A stretch of 64,000 nucleotides of DNA from an uncultured Oscillospiraceae bacterium (lineage in GTDB: Bacteria; Bacillota; Clostridia; Oscillospirales; Acutalibacteraceae), in assembly GCA_900542575.1 (NCBI GenBank), contig UQOE01000002.1:1-64000 (forward strand), written 5' to 3'. The number at the start of each line of letters is the position of its first letter. Position 1 is the first letter of the stretch. The notes under the pieces are model-generated. The model made no database searches, was not told the origin of the DNA, and saw only the letters and a program-made list of their open reading frames with translations. The position numbers and the translations under genes were made by a program. Positions 43,019 to 50,568 of the stretch are shown here, piece by piece.

Positions 43019-43600
43019 ATGAGTGCCAAAATTGAAATTCTAATCGCTAACCAGAAATATGCCGATTCCTTTGGCGACAAAGGAGATCTCGCAATTCGCC
43101 CAAGCCGAAAGTTTGCCATTGTCACCTGCATGGACGCCCGTCTTGATCCAGCAAAATTTGCCGGATTGGCAGAAGGAGATGCCCATGTCATTCGAAATGC
43201 AGGAGGCCGTGTTACAGACGATACAATACGCTCGTTAATTATTTCCACCAAACTGCTGGGCACAAAAGAGTGGTTTGTTATTCATCATACAGACTGCGGA
43301 ATGCTTACATTCCAAAATGATCAGCTCGCCTCCCTGTTGGAAGACAGTCTCCAGACTGCAGAGATCGGAACGAACGGCTGGTATAATCCTGTGCACGAGG
43401 GAGGTTCCACTGAAGGAAAGTACATCAACTTTCTCCCAATTACCGATTTGGCACAGAGCGTTGTCGACGACATTCAGCGTATCCGGAATCATCCGCTGGT
43501 CCCTGGAAACATCCCAATTTACGGCTATATCTATGATGTGAAAACCGGCAAACTTATTGAAGTAGCCGAAGCATCAGAAGCCGGAAAAGCAACCGATTAA
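43019..43600 (+). CDS. beta-class carbonic anhydrase
   Basis: This 193-residue enzyme hydrates CO2 to bicarbonate. It has the zinc ligands Cys37 (VTCMDARLDP, with the Asp39-Arg41 pair), His90 and Cys93 (IHHTDCG). The ATG at 43019 follows AAGGAGG. The gene is visibly richer in A/T at third positions than its neighbours and lies between two direct repeats, which suggests arrival by transfer. It has its own terminator. Confidence 0.93.
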   Translation: MSAKIEILIANQKYADSFGDKGDLAIRPSRKFAIVTCMDARLDPAKFAGLAEGDAHVIRNAGGRVTDDTIRSLIISTKLLGTKEWFVIHHTDCGMLTFQNDQLASLLEDSLQTAEIGTNGWYNPVHEGGSTEGKYINFLPITDLAQSVVDDIQRIRNHPLVPGNIPIYGYIYDVKTGKLIEVAEASEAGKATD

Positions 43601-43647
43601 TCGATCATTTTCCATTCTTATCCTGTGCATTAGTACACGGTCAAAGC

Positions 43648-43702
43648 AAAAAAGCCGCATCTGTCTTCTGATATTTCTCCAGAAGCAGACAGCGGCTCTT
43701 TT
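43648..43702 (+). terminator. terminator after the carbonic anhydrase gene
   Basis: AAAAGCCGCATCTGTCTTCTG and its near complement pair (one bulge) around an AT loop, followed by CTTTT. Confidence 0.8.
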
Positions 43703-43731
43703 CATAACAGCGTGCTATCATTCTTTGACAA

Positions 43732-43792
43732 GCTCTTCGATTTCACTCAACAACTGTTAGTTATTTAGCAACTGTCCCGCCAATTCAACGAG
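43732..43792. repeat. direct repeat copy 2
   Basis: This 61-base copy of the repeat at 42586-42658 lacks the internal 13-base duplication. It lies between the carbonic anhydrase terminator and the trxA stop. Confidence 0.8.
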
Positions 43793-43826
43793 CTGTATAA
43801 ACCTGTACGGCGATCCAGTGGATCGA

Positions 43827-44153
43827 TCACGCATTTGAGATGAGCTCGTTTAACTTGCTCTCCAGCTGGTTCGGCGGGACCGCGCCGACGACGCGCTCCA
43901 CGACGCGGCCGTTCTGAATGAAGAGGAACGTCGGAATGCTCTCAATCTGGAAGTAGCTGGCGAGCTCCGGCTGTTCGTCGACGTTAATTTTCCCGACCTT
44001 GGCCCTGCCGTCAAACTTATCCGCCAGTTTTTCCACCCAGGGCGCCATGCGCTTGCAGGGGCCGCACCAGTCGGCATAGCAGTCGACGAGAACCGGGACG
44101 CTGCTCTGCGCCGCCTCTTGGTTGAAGTTTTCTTTGGTGAATGTGTATTCCAT
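43827..44153 (-). CDS. trxA: thioredoxin
   Basis: This 108-residue protein has the active site ADWCGPCKRMAP and the cis-proline loop ESIPTFL, both typical. Thioredoxin reduces protein disulfides with electrons from thioredoxin reductase, which is not in the window. The gene is divergent from an HxlR regulator whose N-terminus carries two cysteines, suggesting thiol-linked control. ATG 44153 follows AGGAGG. Confidence 0.96.
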   Translation of the reverse strand: MEYTFTKENFNQEAAQSSVPVLVDCYADWCGPCKRMAPWVEKLADKFDGRAKVGKINVDEQPELASYFQIESIPTFLFIQNGRVVERVVGAVPPNQLESKLNELISNA

Positions 44154-44195
44154 AGGAACGCCTCCTGTCGGTTGTGATTTTTATCTTGTAAGTTT

Positions 44196-44223
44196 ATTAT
44201 AGTTGGTAAGAAAAATGTATCAA
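44196..44223 (-). promoter_or_regulatory. trxA promoter
   Basis: On the minus strand TTGATA (44218-44223) and TATAAT (44196-44201) are 16 bases apart, with CTTAC elements around it. Confidence 0.75.
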
Positions 44224-44237
44224 GTACGCAGTTAGAA

Positions 44238-44250
44238 CTTACATAGTAAG
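44238..44250. promoter_or_regulatory. CTTAC-3-GTAAG inverted repeat, candidate HxlR operator
   Basis: The repeat lies between the divergent trxA and HxlR genes; further CTTAC/GTAAG half-sites occur at 44188-44192 and 44206-44210. HxlR/YodB proteins bind such short dyads. Confidence 0.45.
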
Positions 44251-44275
44251 GAAAAGCTGAGCAGGAGGACAATAT

Positions 44276-44614
44276 ATGGCAAAAGAAATGATCTGTGAGA
44301 CCGTCGGCGGCGACGGCTGCGGTCTGAAGCGGGTGCTGGACTTAATCGGCGGCAAGTGGAAAATTCTGATCCTCTGCGCCATGAACAGCCGCGGTCCCAT
44401 GCGTTATGGTGAGCTGAGGCGTACCATTGTTGGAATTACCAATACCATGCTCGCCCAGTCGCTGAAAGAGATGGAGGCGGATGGCCTGGTACTTCGCCGT
44501 CAGTTCGATGAAATACCGGTCCGGGTTGAATATTCGCTGACCTCAAGTGCGGACAGCCTGATTCCCATTCTGCTGGAGCTGAAGGACTGGGGCGAAGCGC
44601 ATCTGGAAGGATAA
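44276..44614 (+). CDS. HxlR family transcriptional regulator, possibly thiol-sensing
   Basis: This 112-residue winged-helix regulator has the family core LDLIGGKWKILILCAM, MRYGELRRTIVGI and MLAQSLKEMEADGLV. The N-terminus MAKEMICETVGGDGCG has Cys7 and Cys15, near positions where YodB and HypR sense thiol or electrophile stress. It is divergent from trxA, which supports redox control. The ATG at 44276 follows AGGAGG. The target genes are inferred. Confidence 0.9.
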   Translation: MAKEMICETVGGDGCGLKRVLDLIGGKWKILILCAMNSRGPMRYGELRRTIVGITNTMLAQSLKEMEADGLVLRRQFDEIPVRVEYSLTSSADSLIPILLELKDWGEAHLEG

Positions 44615-45015
44615 AAGAACAGAAAAAAGATGTGCCATCGGCACATCTTTTTTTGTCTCTCAGGGATTCCCGTCATTGTCCTAGTGGTCCACGCCCCAGC
44701 AGCCCAGCTCTCATTGAGAATCGGGATTAAAGACATGCCCCGTTCTGTCAGATAATATTCCACTTTCGGTGGAATCTGCGGGTACTCCTTGCGCTCCACA
44801 ATGCCGTCTTTCTCCAGCTCCTTGAGCTGAAGGCTGAGGGTCTTGTAGGTAATGTTGCCGATAAATTTCTGCATCTCATTAAAACGGACCGGCTGGCGTT
44901 CCGACAGGATGTACAGAATTACCATTTTCCATTTGCCGCTGATGATCTGCATCGTGTAGCCAAATGGAGTGTCCGAGAGACTGCGAACCTCTCCGTCTCG
45001 TCCGCGCATACTCAT
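44500..45015 (-). pseudogene. HxlR family regulator with C-terminal frameshift
   Basis: The HxlR winged helix is intact (YTMQIISGKWKMVILYIL, then MQKFIGNITYKTLSLQLKELEKDGIV and LIPILNE). At 44708-44712 the run CTCTC (GAGAG on the coding strand) adds two bases. Without them the frame reads ELGCWGVDH and stops at 44681, as in normal HxlR proteins. The shifted frame runs on through a terminator and antisense to the opposite HxlR gene to 44500. DNA binding may survive. ATG 45015 follows GGGAGG. Confidence 0.8.
44623..44654. terminator. bidirectional intrinsic terminator
   Basis: AAAAAAGATGTGCC and GGCACATCTTTTTT pair around AT. It lies between the two convergent HxlR genes, and only makes sense if the minus-strand gene originally ended at 44681. 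Confidence 0.92.
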
Positions 45016-45050
45016 AACGCCAGTACCTCCCTGCGAAAAATTTCGCCTAA

Positions 45051-45894
45051 TCAAGCACCTTCTCCCTCCTCAGCCTGCACCGAGGGGGAAAACAGACATG
45101 CGGTGCCTTCCTGTATCTCCTCTGCCGCCATGGCGACGGCCTCTTCCATGCTCTCTGCCCGGAAGATAAATGTATGGCTTTTTCGTGGCTTCAGTGCCTG
45201 GATGACCTGATTCTCCAGCTCATCGGCGGAATTGCCGTAGAGAATAACGTTGTCTACATAGGAGACCACCATAAGAGCAATGCCTCCGAACGGAAACGGG
45301 TGCTCCGGGTCCATATCTCCCCCGGTGATCAGGGTGATAGGGTCCTCAAACGTCAGCAGAGACATAGCCGTATGGGAAAGGATGGAGGCAGTAGAGTTGT
45401 CAAAAGTACCAGACGCCCTTCCGCTCCGCTACCAGATAGAAATGGCCAGGTATGCCCTGGAATTTTTCAATAACGCGGTCTATGGTCTCCTCTTTCAGAT
45501 AGGGCTGCGCCGCCAGTTTGGCGGCCAGTGCCGCCTCCTGGGCCCGGGTGCCCGGGCGCAAGGTCTGAATGGGATCTTTTTCCGCCTCAAACTCGACAAA
45601 GTTCGGATGGTTCCGCTCCCGCAGACATAAGAAACGGTAGACGCTGTTGACCACGGCGCGGCCGCCGTTCTCCAGCACTTTGTCCATCTGTTCCAGCATG
45701 GAATCCTGCAGCTTCAGATAGGAGTTTCCGAAGCAGTTCGGATAGGCCAGCATAGCCGTGACAATCATGACATCGGGCACAGCCTCCGGGTCCTCCACAA
45801 AGGCGATCGACTTCTCCTCTGCGTCAAACATCTGGCGCAGCACAGCCTCTACCGATTCGGTCCCATAGCTTCCGAGGACTCGCACGGTAACCAA
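45051..45894 (-). pseudogene. short MurD-like Mur-ligase homologue with a frameshift
   Basis: Two frames join into one of about 280 residues if one T is removed from TTTT (plus-strand 45402-45405). The joined region then reads GVWYFDNSTAS, matching MurD. Before it comes PGTRAQEAALAAKLAAQ and FQGIPGHFYLV; after it comes ITLITGGDMDP, ESMEEAVAMAAEEIQ and CLFSPS. All match the MurD central and C-terminal domains. The UDP-binding N-domain is absent, and the P-loop (GTNGKTT in MurD) is degenerate: VLGSYGTESVEAVL. It is probably not a ligase. Confidence 0.75.
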
Positions 45895-45995
45895 TTCATT
45901 CCCCCTCGGACATCAGAAAAACTGCCCCAGAGAGACAGTCTTTCCGCATCATTGCGTTCGACACGATCATAACACAGATTATATCCTCACTGAAG

Positions 45996-46032
45996 TAAAG
46001 AACCGGCACGGCGAAAACACCGTTCCGGCTCT
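45996..46032 (-). terminator. terminator after the TIGR04076-family gene
   Basis: On the minus strand GCCGGAACGG and CCGTGCCGGT pair around TGTTTTCG, followed by TCTTTACTT. Confidence 0.7.
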
Positions 46033-46040
46033 CAGACAGA

Positions 46041-46389
46041 TCAGTTCTCTTCAAAGACCTCTGCCGTCTCATCGGTTCCTTCCACTTTGAAGATGACCGC
46101 GCGGAGGCCGTCATTGCAGCCGACAATGACCAGATTGTCCTGTTTGCACCAGACGCCCTTGCCGTAAATGAGGCCGCCGTGCATGGCGCATGCGAGAACA
46201 TAGTCCTGCATGCATTTCCATGCGTTGTCACAGAGCCCCTTCGGTTTCTGCCAGCCGTTGGAGTAGAAGACCTGGCCGGGGGGCGTGCAGCTCACATACA
46301 CCTAACCCCTCGGCGCCGTACTCTGCCATGAGATCTTCATAGTAGTTGGTGCGAAGGACCGTAATTTTCACCTTTTTGATTTCCGTCAT
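46041..46389 (-). pseudogene. TIGR04076 family protein with a frameshift in a G/C run
   Basis: ATG 46389, behind AGGAGG, opens MTEIKKVKITVLRTNYYEDL and reaches GVCELH. Then six C (plus-strand GGGGGG, 46278-46283) shift the frame; with five C it would continue PGQVFYSNGWQKPKGL and then DGLRAVIFKVE, typical of the family. The intact protein would have about 115 residues. The function of this Cys-containing small family is unknown. The remaining in-frame piece (46041-46301) lacks a ribosome binding site. Confidence 0.8.
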
Positions 46390-46513
46390 GATAATTCCTC
46401 CTGAAAGTGCAATGGAGACAGTCCCGGGAATGAACCGGTTCCGTCTCCATTGACATACTCTGTTTGTTCTCTGTATCTATCATAGTATGCTTTTGCATGC
46501 ATCAGAAGTACGA

Positions 46514-46542
46514 ACTTTGATGACCGGTACTGTCATCAAAGT
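46514..46542. promoter_or_regulatory. 11-7-11 perfect inverted repeat
   Basis: ACTTTGATGAC (46514-46524) and GTCATCAAAGT (46532-46542) flank CGGTACT. It lies just upstream of a likely -35/-10 pair (TTCTGA-17-TATGAT on the minus strand) that serves the TIGR04076-family gene, and has no T-run, so it looks like an operator. Confidence 0.55.
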
Positions 46543-46550
46543 AAGTGAGG

Positions 46551-46600
46551 GAAAAGCAAAAGGGCCGCCGCAGCAGCTGACAACAGCTGTGCGGCAGCCC
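46551..46600 (-). terminator. terminator after the Nudix fusion gene
   Basis: GGGCTGCCGCACAGCTG and CAGCTGCTGCGGCGGCCC pair with mismatches; on the minus strand CCTTTTGCTTTT follows. Confidence 0.7.
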
Positions 46601-46609
46601 TCATTCCGT

Positions 46610-47380
46610 TCAGGATACCGTGTTTTTCTTTTTGGACCGCTTTCTCCGGCGCTGGCTGGCCTGCATGGCCGCCTGCCGGTCCAGACATTTTTTGGCCGCC
46701 GCCAGGATTTTTCGGTCATTTTCAAACTTCAGCCAACGATAGGCCTCCTCATACGGGAGCCAGACGGATGCCTCGATTTCCGATTCCTGGTTGATGGTCC
46801 GCCGGTCCTTGGTCGTGGCGGCAAAGATGATGACGGTCTTGCTGATGCGGTTTTGGATCATATAAGTGGAAGACTGCTGGAACCCGGGCACAATTTTAAT
46901 GTGCACGCCGGTCTCCTCAAGCACCTCGCGCTTGGCGGTCTGCTCTTTGGTCTCTCCGTATTCCATGTGACCCTTCGGAAAACTCCAGTGGGCACTGCGT
47001 TTGTTTTTGATAAGCAGGTACTGGGGCTGCCCGTTCTGCACGCGCCGGACAACGGCACCGCAGGAACGCTCATAGTAGCAGCGAATGGTCTCTGGATGGA
47101 AAAACGCGGTTGCTTTGCGTACATCGTGGATAATATACTTCCGACTTTTCGGTGCGACGACATAATAGATTTTTCCCCGTTTCAGAAGACTTGCGATAAT
47201 TACGCCGTCGAACACCCGGACCGGTCGGTCAATACCCATGACAAACGCCTTCAGTGTAACTTTCGAGTGGGATGTGACCAGTCGAATTTCCCCGAAATTC
47301 AGTTCATAGGTGAAGCCCTCGGCCTCATTTTTCGTGTGAATCGGAGCGGTCACTTTCACTCGTACATATTTGCCGAGCAT
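46610..47380 (-). CDS. Nudix hydrolase with N-terminal pyrophosphatase-like domain
   Basis: This 256-residue protein has a C-terminal Nudix domain (about 110-235) with the full box GHMEYGETKEQTAKREVLEETGV. The N-terminal 105 residues (LGKYVRVKVTAPIHTKNEAEG, GIDRPVRVFDGVIIASLL, YYVVAPKSRKYIIHDV) resemble a clostridial inorganic-pyrophosphatase-like protein. If correct, a nucleotide-pyrophosphatase and a PPi-related domain are fused. ATG 47380 follows GGAGG. Substrates are unknown, and the basic C-terminal tail (RRRKRSKKK) may bind nucleic acid. Confidence 0.85.
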   Translation of the reverse strand: MLGKYVRVKVTAPIHTKNEAEGFTYELNFGEIRLVTSHSKVTLKAFVMGIDRPVRVFDGVIIASLLKRGKIYYVVAPKSRKYIIHDVRKATAFFHPETIRCYYERSCGAVVRRVQNGQPQYLLIKNKRSAHWSFPKGHMEYGETKEQTAKREVLEETGVHIKIVPGFQQSSTYMIQNRISKTVIIFAATTKDRRTINQESEIEASVWLPYEEAYRWLKFENDRKILAAAKKCLDRQAAMQASQRRRKRSKKKNTVS

Positions 47381-47469
47381 GAACAACCTCCGAATCGTGC
47401 TACGCACGTGAATGATAACTTGGTCAACATTTTATCACGAGAACGGAAACGGTGCAATAAAATCTATGG

Positions 47470-47475
47470 TATAAT
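47470..47475 (+). promoter_or_regulatory. extended -10 element before the HD-domain gene
   Basis: TG-G-TATAAT (TATAAT at 47470-47475) lies about 40 bases before the start codon. No convincing -35 is visible. Confidence 0.5.
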
Positions 47476-47512
47476 ACCACGCATCCAAGCAAAACAAAGG
47501 AGAGTGTCCGAA

Positions 47513-47956
47513 TTGGAGACGACCGAATACGATTCCTTTATTCAGGATCTGCTCGAGCAGCCCGGCATTCAGAATCTGAGCCGGTTTTATCAGCACGGCG
47601 ATGTTACCACGCTGCAGCATGTCCGCCGTGTATCGCGCATGACCTACCGCATCTGCAAAAAACATGGGTGGGACGCCCGGGCCGGTGCCAGGGCCGGCAT
47701 TCTGCACGATTACGTCACTTATGACTGGCACGAGCCCGGCGACGGCAGCCATCGGCTGCACGGGTTCCGCCATCCGCGGTTTGCACTGCAGAATGCAAAG
47801 GAAATCACCGATCTGTCCCCTGTGGAAGAAAATGCCATCCTGCGCCACATGTGGCCGCTGACGCCTATCCCGCCCCGCTACCGGGAGGCATGGGCCCTGA
47901 CGCTCGCCGACAAATACTGCGCCATGCAGGAGACCCTGCGGAATTTCCGCCACTGA
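47513..47956 (+). CDS. HD-domain phosphohydrolase
   Basis: This 147-residue protein starts at TTG 47513 with AAAGGAGA upstream. The larger open frame to the left is antisense to the Nudix gene and is rejected. The HD metal residues are in LQHVRRVSR, GILHDYVTYDWHE and LADKYCAM. HD enzymes hydrolyse phosphoesters, often of nucleotides. It is 13 bases upstream of a CmpB-like membrane protein gene, so the two may be an operon. Confidence 0.85.
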   Translation: METTEYDSFIQDLLEQPGIQNLSRFYQHGDVTTLQHVRRVSRMTYRICKKHGWDARAGARAGILHDYVTYDWHEPGDGSHRLHGFRHPRFALQNAKEITDLSPVEENAILRHMWPLTPIPPRYREAWALTLADKYCAMQETLRNFRH

Positions 47957-47969
47957 CCCCGGAGGATCC

Positions 47970-48806
47970 ATGTTTCTTACCATCCAATATTTTCTGATCT
48001 TCCTGTTCTACGCCTTTCTCGGCTGGCTGGGAGAATCGCTCTATGTGAGTATGGCCGAAGCCTCCAAAGAGCACCGGAGCTTCCGGTTCATCAACCGCGG
48101 GTTTCTCCGCGGACCTGTCACGCCCATCTACGGCGTCTGCGGACTCGTCATGACCTTTGCCCTGGTGCCGGTCTCCAGTTCCTACTGGAAAACCATTGTC
48201 ATCGGCATCGTCCTCTGCGACGCCGTGGAATATTTTACCAGCTGGAGCATGGAGAAGCTCTTCCATGCGCGTTGGTGGGACTACACCGGAAAGCCCTGGA
48301 ACATCAACGGGCGCATTGACCTGAAGCACACCCTCATCTGGGGCGGCGCCTCTCTGCTCTTCACCAAAGTAATCTGGCCCGTCACCAGCTGGCTGTTCCG
48401 CACGCTGCGGGACAACCTTGGCTGGGACCGGATTTTCCTGTTGTTCGTCCTCGGGCTGATCGTCTTCATCGTCGACCTGACCCGTACCGTCTCGGCCACT
48501 GCTGATGTCGCCAAGATCCAGGGCGTTCTGGACAAGTTCCGGCGAGAAGCCAAAAACGGCGGAGAACGCATTCGCGACGCCGCAGAGAACTTAGACCGCG
48601 CACGGGAAAACATCCGGATCGCCACGGGATGGAGGGCCCGCCACATTCGGCAGATTTACCGGGTTTATCCCTCTCTCATCCGCGATACGCTGGATCGGAA
48701 TCGTCCGGAGCTCTCCGATACGACACAGGAAGCCGCTGCCAAACTGGAGGAGACCGGCCGGGAGCTGATTGCAATGGTCCGCGAAAAAAAGCTGGAATAT
48801 TATTAA
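47970..48806 (+). CDS. CmpB-like (putative ABC transporter type IV) membrane protein
   Basis: This 278-residue protein has about five TM segments (1-25, 45-70, 75-95, 120-145 and 150-175). Its motifs FYAFLGWLGESLY, NRGFLRGPVTPIYG and DYTGKPWNINGRI define the family of putative ABC_trans_CmpB proteins, whose transport role is not proven. The C-terminal 95 residues are a soluble helical tail. It follows the HD gene closely and precedes azlC. Confidence 0.88.
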   Translation: MFLTIQYFLIFLFYAFLGWLGESLYVSMAEASKEHRSFRFINRGFLRGPVTPIYGVCGLVMTFALVPVSSSYWKTIVIGIVLCDAVEYFTSWSMEKLFHARWWDYTGKPWNINGRIDLKHTLIWGGASLLFTKVIWPVTSWLFRTLRDNLGWDRIFLLFVLGLIVFIVDLTRTVSATADVAKIQGVLDKFRREAKNGGERIRDAAENLDRARENIRIATGWRARHIRQIYRVYPSLIRDTLDRNRPELSDTTQEAAAKLEETGRELIAMVREKKLEYY

Positions 48807-48833
48807 CGTACATTTTGGTAAGGAAGTATCCTT

Positions 48834-49592
48834 TTGTCCCATTCCCCGGATAACATTCAGGTCTCCGACAAGCGGAGCCGGCGCCTGCGGGCGGTGAAAG
48901 CAGCATTTCCCCGCACCGTCCCGGTCATGGCCGGATACGTTTTTCTCGGCATTTCCTACGGCGTACTCATGGGAACCAAGGGGTTTCCATTCTACTACCC
49001 CATTCTCATGGCATTCACCATTTACGGCGGTTCCCTCGAATTTCTCGCCGTCTCCATGCTCATGAGCAAATTTGCACCGCTCCAGGCACTAATCATGTCG
49101 CTGCTCATTCAAATGCGGCACCTGTTCTATGGCATCTCCATGCTGGACAAATATCGGAACATGGGCTGGAAGAAGTTCCCGCTCATCTACGGGCTAAGTG
49201 ATGAGACTTTCGCGGTCAACTACATGGCCGAAGTGCCAAAGGAGGCAGACCGCGGCTGGTTCTACCTCTGGGTCACCTGGCTGGATCGCTTCTACTGGGT
49301 AGCCGGTGCCGCCATCGGAGGCATTCTGGGCAATGCCATTCATTTCCGGGCCGATGGACTGGACTTCGTCATGACCGCCATGTTTCTCATCATCTTCCTC
49401 GACCAGTGGAAGAAAGAGGACAATCACTGGTCCTCCCTCATCGGCGTACTCGGCTCTGTGGCCTGCCTGCTCATCTTCGGCGCAGACCATTTTCTGCTGC
49501 CGACCATGGCCTGTATTCTCATTCTGCTGACCGCACTGCGAAAGCCGCTCTCCCGCAGACAGAAGGAAGAAACGGAGGCAGATGCGAAATGA
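48834..49592 (+). CDS. azlC: AzlC family branched-chain amino acid exporter subunit
   Basis: This 252-residue membrane protein works with AzlD to export branched-chain amino acids and analogues. It has FLGISYGVLMGTKGF, YGGSLEFLAVSM, MRHLFYGISML and the later DETFAV motif. The start is TTG 48834 after AAGGAAG. Its stop overlaps the azlD ATG by four bases, giving coupled translation. Confidence 0.93.
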   Translation: MSHSPDNIQVSDKRSRRLRAVKAAFPRTVPVMAGYVFLGISYGVLMGTKGFPFYYPILMAFTIYGGSLEFLAVSMLMSKFAPLQALIMSLLIQMRHLFYGISMLDKYRNMGWKKFPLIYGLSDETFAVNYMAEVPKEADRGWFYLWVTWLDRFYWVAGAAIGGILGNAIHFRADGLDFVMTAMFLIIFLDQWKKEDNHWSSLIGVLGSVACLLIFGADHFLLPTMACILILLTALRKPLSRRQKEETEADAK

Positions 49593-49927
49593 CCATGACC
49601 ATTTTTCAGGCAGTCATTACGATTGCCATGTGCGTGCTGGGTACGGTAATTCCCCGGTTTACCCCCTTTCTTGTCTTTTCCTCCGGGAAAAAGACCCCGA
49701 AGTATATTGAGTACCTGGGAGACGTTCTCCCCTCCGCCATTTTTGGAATGCTGGTAGTCTACTGCCTGCGCAGCGTCAACATCATGACCGGCAGCCACGG
49801 CATTCCTGAGCTCATTGCCTGCGCCGTCGTCGTTCTCCTCCACCTCTGGAAGGGCAACATGTTTGTCTCCATGTTGGGCGGAACCGCCGTGTATATGGCG
49901 CTGGTGCAGACCGTGTTTCAAAGTTAA
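49589..49927 (+). CDS. azlD: AzlD family branched-chain amino acid exporter subunit
   Basis: This 112-residue protein has three to four TM segments and the AzlD motif GTVIPRFTPFLVF, followed by YLGDVLPSAIFGMLVVYCL. It pairs with AzlC. The ATG overlaps the azlC stop (ATGA). A TetR gene converges onto its end with a four-base overlap, so no terminator fits between the two genes. Confidence 0.93.
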   Translation: MTMTIFQAVITIAMCVLGTVIPRFTPFLVFSSGKKTPKYIEYLGDVLPSAIFGMLVVYCLRSVNIMTGSHGIPELIACAVVVLLHLWKGNMFVSMLGGTAVYMALVQTVFQS

Positions 49928-50472
49928 TAGAATGAACCGATAACCAGCTGATTTAGTTTCGCAGCTTTCTCAGCCATTGCTTCCGGCGTTTCCTGAAAGT
50001 TCCCTTCCATCCACTCTTTCAGCAGCGTGACCGTACCGCCCGTCGTATATTCATAGACAATATTGATATCTTCCTTCGAGAGGCAGAACTGTTTCTCGTA
50101 AATTGCAATCACCTGCGGTTTTACCTGGTTGATAAATTTTCGCATCAGTTCCCCGCTTCGTATGCTGTACTGCATAACCTTGCTCATGGGTGCACTGTTT
50201 GCAAGACTGGTGAAAACATTGGTAAGTAATAATTCATAATCACCCTGCTGAATATCCGGCGTCACCTGTTTCAGAATAGAAGAGACAAGATCATCCTCAA
50301 TCTCCCGGAGCAGGTCTGCCGGAACAGAATAGTGGGCATAGAATGTGTTTCGATTCACATCCGCTTTCCGGCAAAGTTCGGAGATGGTTATCTCTTCAAT
50401 CTCACTGTCCTTTAAAAGTTCCAGCAATGCATCTTTCAGCATTCTTTTCGTGCGTAACACTCTTCGGTCCAT
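49924..50472 (-). CDS. TetR/AcrR family regulator
   Basis: This 182-residue regulator starts at ATG 50472 after AGGAGG. The helix-turn-helix (about 10-55) reads LCRKADVNRNTFYAHY, and the C-half (GTVTLLKEWMEGNFQET) resembles that of the TetR protein at 9.2 kb. It is divergent from an SDR gene whose leader carries a perfect 8-6-8 palindrome, probably its operator. Confidence 0.87.
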   Translation of the reverse strand: MDRRVLRTKRMLKDALLELLKDSEIEEITISELCRKADVNRNTFYAHYSVPADLLREIEDDLVSSILKQVTPDIQQGDYELLLTNVFTSLANSAPMSKVMQYSIRSGELMRKFINQVKPQVIAIYEKQFCLSKEDINIVYEYTTGGTVTLLKEWMEGNFQETPEAMAEKAAKLNQLVIGSFY

Positions 50473-50568
50473 CCTGCAGACCTCCTTCTGAGCAAATAAT
50501 AGCATCTCGTTCGTTAACAGACAAATGATCATTATTTGCGATGGAACAAAACAGCCTTTCCATTTACA

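Noticed and set aside
42586..43792. The two repeats as a CRISPR array
   Set aside because: There are only two copies, 1.1 kb apart with genes between, and no cas genes in the window.
44500..44680. The extended C-terminus of the HxlR protein as a genuine extra domain
   Set aside because: It is encoded across a bidirectional terminator and antisense to another gene, and a 2-base correction restores the normal family ending.
45896..46231. 111-residue minus-strand frame
   Set aside because: It overlaps the TIGR04076-family gene in another frame and has a composition typical of a shadow.
46487..47956. 489-residue plus-strand frame taken as one gene
   Set aside because: Only the last 147 codons from TTG 47513 carry the HD domain and a ribosome binding site; the rest is antisense to the Nudix fusion.
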